From NCBI GenBank assembly GCA_037074765.1, contig JBAMDO010000577.1:496001-560000 (forward strand): a stretch of 64,000 nt of DNA. The letters are read 5' to 3'. The notes under the pieces are model-generated. The model was given only the letters and a program-made list of their open reading frames with translations, made no database searches and was not told the origin of the DNA. The DNA comes from Mansonella perstans (lineage: Eukaryota > Nematoda > Chromadorea > Rhabditida > Onchocercidae). This document shows, piece by piece, positions 1-13,000 of the stretch. Each line of letters opens with the position of its first letter. Position 1 is the stretch's first letter. The translations under genes were made by a program, and so were the position numbers.

Positions 1-1436
1 TCATTTGTTGGCTGAGAGTCTTTGCTTGTTAAAGCTTTTTTGAAAAATTCAGGTTATCAAGATTGGAATTGAGCATTTGTAATCAAATAATGATTTGAAA
101 TGATTGAAAAGCATCGTAACAGCGGAAAAAACAGCTTTTTAAAGCATGTATTTGTAATTTTTTTCAAACAATCTATAGGTGTTAGGTATTCATTTTGGTA
201 CTCTTGATTTGATTGTTCTGGTAGGCCTTTCTTTTTTGTTTAAATTTCCGGATGAATAGTCTAGTTGTAGGCTTTCAACCATCGTCGTCGTGATTTATAT
301 TACTAGAGCAGTAAAAAAAAAAACGGATATACATGTATTATAATTTCAGAAACAATTTCTGATGTACATATAATATTCTTCATCGTTAGGAAGTTGAGAG
401 AGAGAAGCAGCTATTATTTGTTGGCTTCATTCCTATCCTTTACTGATGGCAGTACAGAAGGCTCATCCGGAATTCCTGATGTTAATTATTTGAAAACAAT
501 ATGCATTTAATAGATAATAATATGTTTTTCAATCTTATATGGACATTAAATATGTACTTCTTTTTAATTTGATGCATTAATTTGAATTTATATTTCTGAT
601 GCCATGGATGCTATCATACTGGAGAATAAATAAATTGTATTTTCCACTTCAATTAAAACTCTTTTAGAAAGTATTGAGTCGCAAAACTTAAATATAGCTT
701 TATATAATGGTCTAGTAGTGGTCATCTCATAAAGGTCATGAATTATAGATCGTTTACTTTTCCTTGACCATAAATACTTTTACTTCATTTTATTTCAATT
801 AATGGTTATAATGATAATAGCTTTAATGGTATTATCCATTTTTTTTCTATATATTTGTAAGATTACGATACTTAATAATTAATTATTACTTACCTTTAAA
901 GTGCGTACATTCCTAAAATACATAACGCACAGAAGTTATGTCAAAATGTTTCTAATCTACATAGTTGCTTACGGCAATAATTAATGTAGTTGTTGTCCCA
1001 TTTACCATATTAACAGGATTGATTAATTGATTAATTAATGCGTGTACTAATTAATGTTAGCAAAGAACTGCTTCATTCTTCATTAAATATCTCATAATTT
1101 TTTGCATATGAAATCATGCAGAAGCCACCAGTTAACTGATTAGGTGTGTAAGCAGGTCACATAAGCAGATCATAATCGAAGAAATACACTCATTGGCTTA
1201 TGTGCAGGTATTTCAGGTTATCTTGTATCTGATGTTTATGTTTGGTAATATATGTTGGTGGTGGTCCTTCTTGATAAAGAAGCCGATGCGATACCTCTTC
1301 AACATTCGGTTATTTCGACATCACTTAATGTCGTATCTAATTTTTGAACTTGTTGAGGTCATTTTTATCATAAGGTTGTTGTTTAATATATCGTAATAAT
1401 TTTTCAATTTCATTTCGCTTAAATTTTCCCATTTAG
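1..1436. other. AT-rich sequence upstream of AKAP17A
   Basis: No exon or recognisable element could be supported here. The stretch precedes the first recognised AKAP17A exon and could hold its promoter or a short 5' exon, because the exon beginning at 1437 is open in frame right from its acceptor. The small open frame at 1193-1396 shows no recognisable motif. Confidence 0.4.
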
Positions 1437-1485
1437 AAATTGTCTTGAAAATTGGATCCATGAAAAGGAGGATGTACCAACCTCG

Positions 1486-4400
1486 ATGGCTGATGAATTG
1501 GAGGCATTGTGTATCTCAGCAGGTCTTTATGTAAAGCCTTTAGCTAAAATGACGGTCACCGTATGTTTACCTCCGTTGAAACAACCTGGACAGTCAATTT
1601 CCAATTGGGATTTGATGGAAAAAATCAAGAAAGCTATTAATCCTGTTGAGGTATGCACTATTTTTCTTCCATTTACTTTAATGATTTTGTGATCAGTAGT
1701 GATTGTCGATTACATGCCATATTGTAGCTTTTTAAAGGAGAAATCTCTTGCTCTAAATGTAAAACTGTAAGCAAATTGATATGTTTATATGTTTACGTAT
1801 AGTGTAACATAACGTTTCCAAATTGTAAAATTTTTGTGAATTTTTTCCGAATAACGATTCCATTCTGTTCTAGTCATAACTATAAACGAGACTTTTGAAA
1901 GAAGTACAAGTTGCCAGTTTATCGAATGTCTGATATCTTCATACCTTTGTTTTTTTAATATCGAAATAATGGCAGTTTTATTCCACTTATAATTTCTTTA
2001 ATTATTCATTGTGTCGTCGGTTTTAATTTTTTTTTCTTAAACTGGTTTTAATGGTTGAACTGCGATTTTGATGTGAAAAGTTAGCTTTTGTGCTAGCATA
2101 AAGATTTTCTTTTTTTTTTGTATTGCAGCTTTCGTCGATTCGCGTCATGACAAGTACCATCGAGCTGGTTCGATTCGAAGCAGAACTTTCTAATCGCAAG
2201 TTGCTTGCGAAGGTTGTAAATTGAATATTCATTTGAACTATTGTATATTATCCACTTTCAAATGTGTTCCCGCTATCGTACTGTTCAAATTCACTTAAGG
2301 TACAGTACAAAGGTTCTCTCCCAACCATACGTCTCTACATCAATCGTAAACTTCTGTTGAAAATACATGCTGACTTGACTGTTCCTTCCAAACTTTTCAA
2401 ACTTTTCATTTTGTCCATCCTATATCACAAGTTTTTCGAAACATTTTTTTTCAGTTATCGAGCAGGTCTGTCATCTGTCTGCGTGATAAAGACCACTTCA
2501 TCAATTAAATCCATTTTTTCTTAAAATTTGTTTACACTTTATGTCAATTATATTTTTAGGTTATTAAAGCTTTGGATGGTTATACACTGAAAGTAATGGG
2601 TTTCTTTGAACCGCTTAAAGTCCGAGCAGCAGAAGCAAAATCGGACTTTCCCACTCGACATGATTGGGATGAATTCTTCCGGAATTCAGATGATATGAAT
2701 GAACTAGAACCCGGTAAACGACCGGATACCATGTATTTAGCGAAAATGCCGTCGAATTGGTTTAAGGTCATCTGCTATTTCTTCATTTTTTTTCCTACCT
2801 TTCCTGTCGATTGAATTTCTACTCATTTGTATGAAGATGCCTTATCTGTCGCAATTAGACAAGCTACAAAAGCAAGTCAATGATAAAAAACTCCACTTAA
2901 AAAAAATAAAGTAATAAAATACCATTACCAAACATGCAGCCCTAAAGAAATATAACAACTTATAAATAAAATACTGAAATATATAGCAGCACAACTTTTC
3001 AAAGGATCTCATTCAAAAAAATTTAAACAGAACTAAAATACAAAAAAAAATAAGGTAAAACAAGTAATACAAAAAGTTGAAATCCAAAAAACTCCAGAAT
3101 TTTATCAACTCAAAAAAATAGAGAAATATCTTTAGTTTTGAAAACTGAAAGCTTAAAATTAATTTAAATTTGCAAGACTGTTTTCGGATTCCTGAAATAC
3201 ATGTCGTATCACTACACATTAGACTGTACTCAGTACTGGCAAACAAAGTATCTTGATTTGTAAACTTAAATTTCTGATTTTTTCTTCCACTAGAGTCTAG
3301 AATACATTCATTTTCTAGGAGTGTGGCTCCACTGATGATTCAATGCCCAGTGAACATGTTCTTCAAACTGTTTTCGAACGTTTTGGAACCGTTCGCTGTG
3401 TTGATATCCCAGTTTGCGATCCATATAGAAGGAAAATGTCTCCCAAAATATCTGGTATACGCACCACAGGTTTCTCATTCGGACAGGTCAGTCTTCTCAT
3501 AGGCAGGAAGTTTGTGCTATAATAATTTCATTTGAGAAATATACCGAACTCATCCATCTCAAGTTTATGCAGTTTAAAAATTTTTTAAATAATTCTTTCA
3601 GGAGGTATTATTTGAAGGATATGTACAATTTGCAGAATACATATCATTCGTCAGGGCCATGGATTTCTTACGTAACAAGAAGCTACTGAAGAAGATGGCG
3701 GATGGTAGGATTTTCGAAGCATCCATCAAGGTTAGCAAATTTTGTTCGCAAAACAAACATGTGGTACTCGTGTTTTCAAATGTTGGTGGAGGCGAAGACA
3801 TTATATAATAATCATAGTGCATAGTAGATGTTGTCGCAAATAATTGACTTGTATTGAATTCGTTTCTTCATTTGCATATTAATAAAACTTTTTCGTAAAT
3901 AAAGGCAATTAAGCTGCTTACGTTGCAGGTTGATTTTGACAAAAATAAACATTTGTCAACTGAAAACGTACACAAAAGATGTGTTGAAAGAGAACGATTG
4001 AAAGAATTGGAAAAGCAAAAAACTTTAGAAGAATCTCGAAAACGGTATGAAACCGATTTTTTCATTTTTATTATTTTAATGATAGCTTTAAATCCTGCTG
4101 CAAGTTACTGTTTGAAACTATTAACATCTGAAGAAAGTAATGAAGAGAAGAGGTTGTAGGAAGGACTAACCATCTTGATGATGTATTCACAAGTTTGTGT
4201 TTGTGGCATAATACATATACGTATGAGCACTTCATGCAACAGCAGTGATTAATCCCAATTTTTTGGAAGTTCATCACCCACATGAACTTCACTTAAATAA
4301 ACCGGTTGAAATCGAAATGGGTTAGGTTAGCATACAGAATAAATTACAAAGCACTAGGAATTTGGAGTAAAGACACCATCTTGTTAAATTGATTTTATCT

Positions 4401-5750
4401 ATAAATATTCCTGTTAATGATAGCTGAAATCGCATCTTTGGCTAAAGCCGAAATTGCGTCTTTGGGTTCTTTTAATACAGCAAAATATGGAAAGTATGTG
4501 ATAACATTGTTCTCTTTTGCAGTGAAAAAGAAGAAAGAGATAAAGTGAATATCAAGGAAGAATACATTGATCATCAGCCACAAAAAGAAGTGAAACATCG
4601 TCGAAAAGTTAATTATTTTTGTTTTGGAAAGTCCGACAGTTTTTTCAGTTTTGTGAATAACTTTTCATCATGTGTTCAATTTTTAACATTTTCAAATTCC
4701 AAAGCTGTTTAAAAGATAGAATATTTAAATCTTAGTTATATATAATGAAATCCCAATGTATTCATATGATTAAGTTTATCATTTCCTACAGTTAGTGCAA
4801 TAAGTGAATAAATTCCGGAAAAATTAGTGTAAGTTCCTTTATTGGTTATGAACGTTTAAGTCCTATATACCCAGGCTCTTGTTATAAGTTTAACAGAATC
4901 AGTTTTATATCATAGAAAAAGATTATTTCGAATTGAAAGTTCAGCGAAAGCAAGACAATCGATTAAAAAAGGAGCGTACGTTAAATGAAATGATTGCGGA
5001 AGAAGAAAGAAAATTACTGATTGCGCAGCGGAAGTTGGAGTCAAGAAGATTGCTTTCGGCACTTTTTCAGAGAATTGAGGTGGTTTATATATTGTGTTTC
5101 AAGGAAATGTTCTATCCTAAAAATGCCATAAGTAGTTTCGAGAACTTGAATTAAATAGCTTTAAAACTTGAAAGTGTAAAATGTGAAGATTTTAAATTTT
5201 ATTAAATTATACAAAACGTTGCCAGAAAGTCTGTTTTTATCTTTATTCTTCCGCAATGTTTTTGCAATAAAGCACAAAGATTATGTAGGCAAAACTGCGA
5301 AAAAGAGATGCTAAAATGAAAATGAGTTCGAAAATTTTGGAAGAAGATTTACAATCTGAATTGGAAACAAAATTACGACAAGCTCTTCTTCGAGAACAGG
5401 AACAAAGACTGCGAAAACGAGTAAGGTTTTTTGACCTATCCTTTTTATTTACCCTTAGTTCTACTGGAAGCATCACTCTATCATTTAATTTCTTACATCA
5501 TATTTTTCATAGTGGACATTATATGTTAAACGATGATTTTGTTCCCAAGCAGTTATTCCTACTACAACTCATCAGTGATTGCTTTTTTTATTCTTCGATG
5601 ATTCACTTTAACATTTTTCATTTCTTCTTTTGATTGTAAATCTCTTATTCATTGATAAATAAGTAATCACTGTATATTTGCTTTCAGATTGAAGCTAAGA
5701 TGTTGCTTGGTAAATTACGTGCCATTAAGAATGAAGATCGAAAAGATTAG
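1486..5750 (+). CDS. AKAP17A: AKAP17A-like A-kinase anchor / splicing protein
   Basis: Vertebrate AKAP17A (XE7/SFRS17A) anchors protein kinase A in splicing speckles and affects alternative splicing; the same role here is inferred. Exons: 1486-1650, 2129-2212, 2560-2766, 3319-3486, 3602-3730, 3929-4044, 4523-4607, 4903-5079, 5289-5420 and 5688-5750. They join in frame to about 441 aa, shorter than the roughly 700 aa human protein. Recognised blocks are AGLYVKPLAKMTVTV and SISNWDLM near the N terminus, then KVRAAEAKSDFPTRHDWDEF, GKRPDTMYL and FEGYVQFAEY across the RRM-like region. The C-terminal third is rich in Glu, Lys and Arg and is probably coiled coil, without a clear RS tail. The start at 1486 is chosen by homology; the exon opens at acceptor 1437 in the same frame, so an upstream coding exon is possible. 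The acceptor at 4903 was chosen over a better-looking one at 4916 because only 4903 keeps phase. Confidence 0.86.
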
Positions 5751-6083
5751 CATATTTTTAAGAGGATAAGTTGTGGTTGAGACGTGTAATATATATATGC
5801 TCTGCATACTTGCATGTTAGAAGTACGTAATAATAGTTTACTATAAGCTCCGGATTGAAGAACGAAAATTACTGATTCATTTCTGACAGCAAAGATGGAT
5901 GGAATACTTTCCCAACCAAATATTCAATAATAGCAACCAAGCATTCTAACTTAATTTGTTTTTTTTTTTTTTTTAGGACCTTTTTGTATTATTTATTGAT
6001 ATGCTGAAACATTGTTTGGCATCAAATGAATATGAGTTCATCTTTTTTCACATTATTGGTACTGTCGTTGGCTTATATCGCTA

Positions 6084-6089
6084 AATAAA
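6084..6089 (+). terminator. Possible poly(A) signal of AKAP17A
   Basis: AATAAA lies about 330 bp after the AKAP17A stop, on the same strand. It is the nearest canonical hexamer I noticed; the actual cleavage site is unknown. Confidence 0.35.
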
Positions 6090-6770
6090 ATTACAATGCT
6101 TATCTATGTGTTCTATGGAAGCATCATATCGTAATCTTACTAACATTGAATTACGGGATAACCTGATAAGTCTTCTACCTTTAAAGACAGGTGGGACTGT
6201 GCTTATCGTACTGTGAACTGGTTTTTAATGGCATTTAATGATAATCTAATTCCGTTAACTATAACAACTGAAAAAAGATGCAACAAATACAGAAATTGTT
6301 GACAATCTAGTATTTTGCTAGCTGCCTAAAGCCCCTAATTTCAATTTAAAAATGGAGTAAGTTAACTTCACCGAGGTGGCCTTAAATATTTAAATTCCAC
6401 TAATGCAATTTCCTTCTCGTATTATTGAAAACACTTCTATTTGGATTTGAATTCTAAAATTCATTATTTCAGTTCTTTCACGAAAATTCGAACTTATGCC
6501 AACTAAAATAGGAATTAGCTTGATTTTTTCGACTCACATCATTATCTCATCGGGAAGTTATTAAATTAATGGGACAATAGCACTATTTCATCAAATCTCA
6601 ACAAGACTTAACTAGCAGTTATGGGTTGTGAGACGCAATGTGGTACATATCGTTACCGCATTTCTGTTCGGCTGGGCACAAGATGGGTGAGATTTTAGTT
6701 CAGATTAATCAGTGTGTTCTACGGGAACTATATCATGTGGCGGATTGATAAGTCTTGAAGTAAAATCGAT

Positions 6771-6909
6771 GATTTACTCTAATATAGATCAGCGAAATGA
6801 TTTATTCTAATATAGATCAGCGAAATAATTTACTCTAATACAGATCAGCGAAATGATTTCCTCCAATGTAGATCAGCGAAATGATTTACTCTAATATAGA
6901 TCAGCGAAT
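6771..6909. repeat. 28-bp minisatellite, about 4.9 copies
   Basis: Consecutive 28-bp units begin at 6771, 6799, 6827, 6855 and 6883, sharing the core TAGATCAGCGAAAT with a few substitutions each; the last unit is slightly short. It sits in the 1.4 kb between AKAP17A and eIF3i, about 220 bp before the eIF3i start. The rest of 5751-7097 shows no gene. Confidence 0.9.
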
Positions 6910-7127
6910 AGACAATGAAAAAATGAATAGTGAAGAGATTGATGATTGTAAAGTTTACAAATGACGTCCTTTTATAGAATAACAAAATGAATATAGCATT
7001 AATTAAGATTACTTCTCTTATCAGTTAAACATCATTTTATGTGCGAAAATATCATCGTTGACAGTGATGCATAATGATATAAATTTATATTTTTTCAGAT
7101 TTATTCAGTTTATGTTTGAAGAAAACA

Positions 7128-9392
7128 ATGAAACCATTATCACTGAAAGGTCATGATCGTGCGCTAACCCGAGTGCGCATTAATAGAGAAGGCGATTTAT
7201 TGTTTTCAGCAGGAAAAGATAAAAGTCCATGTGTATGGTACATAGAAAATGGTGAACGAATCGGAACATATGATGGTCATAATGGTGTCATCTGGGATAT
7301 CGATGTCTCATGGGACACACGACATTTTTGTTCCGCTTCCGGTGATGTATTTGTTAAGGTAAGCTTTTTTATTTTTACTGTTCCACAGACATTTTTACGT
7401 AATTATCTGTGGATATAATTTTTTCTGTAATTATAGAAATAGCCAGCATCAAGGCATATGCTTGATTCAGTGTTTTGATTGTTCGATTCTAAGCGGGCGT
7501 TCTCTTACATTCACTTACTCATATGTGTTTGTATGCGTTTTCATGTTTGTTTCATTCATTATAAGTGAAAAGTTATTTCAGTTATGGAATTGTGAGACAG
7601 GCGATATAATAAATTCAGTTTCAACACCGACAGCTGCACGATCCATTAGTTTATCGTATAGTGGGAATCTGATTGCCTTTACAACTATAAAAATGACACA
7701 GAATGTGGTTCGTCATGTTTTATTCATAATTTATAAATTTATGATTTCTTTAACGTTCACTCCATTGTATTACTTGGGACTTTTAATTTCCATTTGTTTT
7801 TTTTACTACGACAAACATTACTTTTTATGTCAGGAGGACGAGAAGACAGTTGTGTAAGGCGAAGTATAGCAGGATTTATTACTGAAATCATTAACCGGTT
7901 AAATAAGTTTTGTAAAGGATAGGTGTTATGTCTGGCTGAATTGCGATACAGCGACTGTTATGTTGAATTTATTGAATAATAAAAAAAATTGGATTATCAT
8001 ACGAATGATTACAGACTAGTTAATAGGGTTTGCAGATTTTATATTTTTGAAATATTGAGAGAAATTAATTGTAATTGTAAGGAATGGGTCGGGTCAAAAA
8101 CGAACTCATTTGACTTATTTTTCCGCTTCGTTGAAATCGTCAAGTTCTCTTTTCTAAATTCTATTGTGAATGACGCCTGTATTTTCAGGCTTCATTATTT
8201 GTATATGATATACGGGATGGCTCACAAATAAGTGGCGAGAATCAGCCAACATTCAGAAAGTCACTTCAGACACAAGCCAATTCCTGCGTTTGGACACACT
8301 TGGATGACACAATTTGTATAGGTGAGCATATATTCTTTCTGAGGAGTATATTTTTCCATTTTAATGGATTTAAACAGAGTGAGATCTACAGCTGGCAAAG
8401 GCATCGTATTTTTTGATATCTGAACATTCTTGATTTGCACTACAAGTTCGCTCATACTATGAAATAAAACGCAATATGAACTTTTTTGGAAAACTGCTAA
8501 TTACAGATTAATTATTTTATTGTTACATTGCTTATAGGGCTTGCTACTTATGTTGTATTTAACTCTTTTATATTAATAATTGTGCGCAATTTATTTTTGC
8601 AGGTAATGAAAAAGGAAATGTCCATCAGTATGATATACGCAAAGGAGATGACATTGTAAATTTTAATGATGAAGCTCACAAGTTTCAAATTAATGATATG
8701 CAAATGAGCACTGATGAAAGTTTTTTGATAACTGCTTCGAAAGATAAAACAGCGCGCTTATTTGATGCGAGGACTTTGGATTGCCTAAAGACGTACAAGT
8801 AAGTTCTAGAATATACATATAACTGAAAATAACAAGCCTTTAGTTTTAATTGAAATAGGGAATTCAAAGTTTTTTTGATGATCACTATGACAGTTTATTT
8901 TTTCGCTCCTACTTAAAGTGTTATCTCATTTTATTTCATTTATAATTTTTTAGGGCAGAACGTCCAGTTAATTCAGCAGCAATTTCACCTATTCGGGATC
9001 ATGTTATTCTGGGTGGTGGGGAAGAAGCAATGAAAGTAACTCAAACGACAGCTGCTTCTGGTCACTTTGAGGCTAAGTTGTATCATTTGGTGAGCAATTA
9101 AATCGTTTTGATCTCATTCAGATTTCGAATTGCTTATTGGCTTATTGTTTTTCTTTGCACTTCTAAGGATCACAAATCTTTTAGAAGTCATTACTAACCA
9201 AAGTTATTACTAAGTATCACTTTTTTTCAGGTATTTGAAGAAGAGTTTGCTCGTTTCAAAGGACATTTCGGTCCTATCAATACCTTGGCGTTTCATCCAA
9301 GTGGCAATTGTGTGGTATCGGGTGGTGAGGACGGTTATGTTCGTATTCAAGAATTTGACGCGGATTACTTGAAATTTGATTATGATTTTTGA
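7128..9392 (+). CDS. eif3i: Eukaryotic translation initiation factor 3 subunit I
   Basis: eIF3i is a WD40 beta-propeller subunit of the cytoplasmic eIF3 complex, which brings the 43S pre-initiation complex to mRNA; it binds eIF3b and eIF3g. Exons: 7128-7358, 7582-7704, 8189-8321, 8603-8798, 8954-9089 and 9231-9392, all joining in phase to 326 aa, almost exactly the family length (human 325). The N terminus [14 protein letters not shown], the blocks [24 protein letters not shown] and [14 protein letters not shown], and the C terminus [17 protein letters not shown] followed by [10 protein letters not shown] are diagnostic. The start is the ATG at 7128, matching the family MKP start; a consensus acceptor ends at 7098 and may be a splice-leader site. 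An out-of-frame ATG at 7112 precedes it. Housekeeping expression is expected. Confidence 0.97.
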
Positions 9393-9442
9393 TACCAAAT
9401 ATTTTGTAAAAGAAAATGCCTTCGAACAAAAAAGATTTGTTT

Positions 9443-9448
9443 AATAAA
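9443..9448 (+). terminator. Poly(A) signal of eIF3i
   Basis: AATAAA lies 51 bp after the eIF3i stop codon, a normal distance for a nematode 3' UTR. Confidence 0.7.
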
Positions 9449-9555
9449 GGAATGATGATTGAATGGAAAAGCGAAGTGCAGTACGAGAAATTTAAAGAAT
9501 TTTGATATAAGATTAAAAAAAGATCCGGAAATATTATTGTTTATTGCAATTTTTT

Positions 9556-9825
9556 GCGTTAATTTAATAATTGTTGTTTATTTTTATTGTTGATAGTTTG
9601 TTAATTTTTGGTATTTTTAGAATATGATCACCAAAAATTTAAAATTATTTCTCTCCAAGTTCAGGAATTTTAAATAAAACTAAAAAATACCCAAAAATAA
9701 CATGGTTGATATTTCTGCGTTACATTAATAATAACTTTTTACTACTTCTCGTTGTTTATTTTCATTGTTAACAGCTTGTTAATTTTTAGGATATTATCAC
9801 CATAGAGGAGTTTTGAAATTAATTC
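9556..9825. repeat. Diverged tandem duplication, period about 160 bp
   Basis: The segment starting near 9556 and the one starting near 9717 share several blocks in the same order: GCGTTA followed by ATTAATAA-like sequence, a TTGTTTATTTT(T/C)ATTGTT block, CTTGTTAATTTTT/GTTTGTTAATTTTT and a TATCACCA/GATCACCA block. The copies have diverged by substitutions and small indels. No coding potential was seen. Confidence 0.55.
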
Positions 9826-9940
9826 AAGCAAAAATTCACCAATTTTAATAGAAGACTAAAAAAACTGAGTTATTTCATCAGCTGGATTGCACTATTATAT
9901 ATTTGGAAATGATTTTTGTTGATTTTTCACTGCGTAAAAA

Positions 9941-10002
9941 CGAAATTTCAGTCTCTTAATAAAGGTGAATACGGAATTTCAGTCTCTTAATAAAGGTGAA
10001 TT
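9941..10002. repeat. 31-bp direct repeat, two copies
   Basis: Two adjacent 31-bp copies, nearly identical, share the core TTTCAGTCTCTTAATAAAGG. They lie in the gene-free sequence downstream of eIF3i. Confidence 0.85.
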
Positions 10003-13000
10003 TCAATTTCGCAAAAAAAGACGTGTGTAAAACAGTGAGAATTACGTGAGTCGAATAAGACTTGCAATAAGAAATATGTACAAAAAACTGGAAAGATTAT
10101 TGTTGTTAGCGAAACCGGCTAGATCATTTCAGATATTTTGGTTCTAGACTTTTTCCATAACTTTCGATGGTACATGGGGGAGCATCTGTCTTAGGGCTAG
10201 TAATAACGGGTGTCATCTAGCAGACGAGTGGCTTGTTTAACGTGTTATCAGAATTGCGAGATAGTAATCTTGGTTAGCTATATTATTATCTTACATCGAT
10301 ATCCATAACCATTTTGAGACAAAATCCAAAACATTTGTTTTCGAAATGTGAAAATTGCCAGAAAGTCCCTCTAGTAGTTTTGCTTACCAAGAAATTTCGG
10401 AAAGGAACTGTTTTTTGAAATTCGGACAATTTTATTTATTATATGTTTTTCTTTTGAGCGAAAAAAAGAAAACTTCTATTACCTGCAACAAATTATCCAC
10501 TTGTTGAAATGTTTGTTTAATCGGTTGCCTTTGAAGTCTTTACTTCTAAGCCAATCACTAAATCCTGTGCACGGGATGGGTGGTCTTCACGCATTTCTCG
10601 TCCAGAAAAAAATAAAGAACTTTTTTTGAAATAACCAACAGTTGGGCAAATAAAATGATTTGTGAGTTACAATTCAGAAAAGAGTTCAGCAAAGAGCCAC
10701 ATGACGGTTATAAGTTTTTCGAAAATGATTTATAGATTTCAAATAGTTTTCATGGTTTCAGAGTGCCAGATACAAGATATAGTCATATCTTGTACTGTGA
10801 TCAGTTCAAGTTACTATCGATTGTTGTATTCTAATGATTTAATAGATTTGGAATTCGCATGCGAAATTGCTATTTCATCTTTAGGCTCATAAAACAAACT
10901 TTAATTATTTCGCATTTTAATGTTTTAAAAAGAACTGATGTCTGAAAATTCCTCGAACTTGTACATTCTGATATTAATAATTAAATAAATTAAAATGATC
11001 GTCTTAATTTAGTGCAGTGTCGTGCAGTGTCGACCGATACTTCATTGTTCTAACTCAGTGGGCTAACCTGAGTTCGTAAATCTCTTTTTGCGCTTCTTTT
11101 TTTTGCAAAGGCTCCGAGCGATATCTGAACTGGAAATATGATAAATTACGAACAGTAGCAAAAGTTCACTGAGAGATTGGATGAGCTATCTATCTGGGTC
11201 GAGTTGTCATTCCACTGAGGTTGTTCCGGCGTCGCATGATTTACAGCTATGTCAAGTTATCCTGCTTCCCTCATCCCATCGGTTCAAACATTCCAATGAT
11301 TTATGTCAAAATGCCGCCTAAATTTTTCCTACATGCATTTATACTCCGTTTATTGAGTAAAAACTGTTAGACTAATTTAACATTTTTTTTTTTTCTTCTC
11401 AATTTCTCAATTTATTTATGAATTTCTTTTTTTCTTGTTTTCTAAAGGATTTATAGAATATAAATGGTATAGATTATTTAATTTAATTAAGCAATAATTT
11501 AATGCAAAAATTGCTTCAAAAAATGAAAAAATTGAAGTTGAAATTCTTCATCACATAAGATTGCATCAATTGGAAAGTTTTATAATTGTGAAATTTTTTA
11601 CTTTAATTATATGGCAGCTTGCAATACTCTATATTGAGTCTACATAGAAAAATGTTTCAAAATCATTCAGTGCAAACTTTCGTTTTTTTTAAAAAAATTA
11701 GATGAAAAATGGTGAAGAAATTATGGGTTGATAAATGGATTTTCACGATGAACGATCAAAACAATTTTCGAAATCAGTGATGTTATTATCGAGTATGTAG
11801 CACAGAGCACTGAATTCAGTCAATTACTGGGAAAATGATTACTGGAGATGGTCGATTACTGGAAATTTCGATTAACAAGAATAACATTATTAATTAGTTT
11901 GAAAAGGTTGTTAAAGTTGATCCCCTTGTATAATTGTGATCGAATTATGGTGATCATTGAGCCGAAACAGTATTCGCTTATTTATTTGTTCACAGATGAT
12001 GGTTTCATATTATTAACTTACACACATACACACCACACCCTTTCCGAACAATATCATAATTATCATGTACCGAACTATTCCCGCATTCGGTCATTTTTTG
12101 AAGTCATAGTCGAAGCGTAGTACCTCAATAGGATCATTCACGGTCATAAGAAGTCACAAGAAAATGCGCTAATGGGTGACGTCGGCAAAATTAGAAGAGA
12201 TACTGCAGTTCCTATATAATTTATTCTAAATTATGGTATGTCTTTTAACGCATCCACCTGGAATGAATTATTTTTTTCTATGCAAGTAATACCGTGATAA
12301 GTGTGCTGAAAAAAATTTTAGTGAAATATGGACCGAAAGATAGTTTACTGGCAAATCTCGGGAATTTTTCACGATGCTTTCAATCTACTGCATTATTTCA
12401 GATACGAATTCGCTTTTTTGACCTTTTGAACCATTTTAAAATTGCCGATTGCTCATCCAATTATGCTATAGTTGTTTCGTTTGACATATTTTCCAAAGAA
12501 TAGCGAGAATAGCAACATAGATATATGCAGAATAACAGCATAGATACATATATTGCAGTGAAATGACATTGTTAATGGAAATTTGCGGGGTTGAAAATAG
12601 ATTGAAAATTTGTGTTGAAATTTATGATGTAATGATTTTGAAAAGATCAATTTGGGGACAAATTAAATTAAATTGCAAGTATCTTTTATAAAACAAGTCA
12701 TGTCATCAAAAAGATCGAAAGCCATTTATTTTTCTTGTCTTGACAGATGAATAAAAAAGGAACCATTCCTAAATGGAAGCCGCTCTGTAATTGTTCAATT
12801 AAAGGGAACATAGACAGCCATCTGCTATTTCACTACTACATTGGCTTTTATGATTACATAATTTTCTCTTTCATTATTTTCCGTTTTTTTTTTCTTTCTA
12901 AAACAGATAAAGAAAGGAAATGGTCACAGACCTTGTCACAGAACCTCGCTCATAATTTTTTTTCATAACAAGTTTGAAGTTTTGAAGTTGATCAAGTTTA

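Noticed and set aside
1486..9392. AKAP17A-eIF3i as an operon
   Set aside because: Same strand, but the gap is about 1.4 kb and contains a minisatellite; spacing is far larger than the usual nematode operon gap and no splice-leader evidence can be seen.
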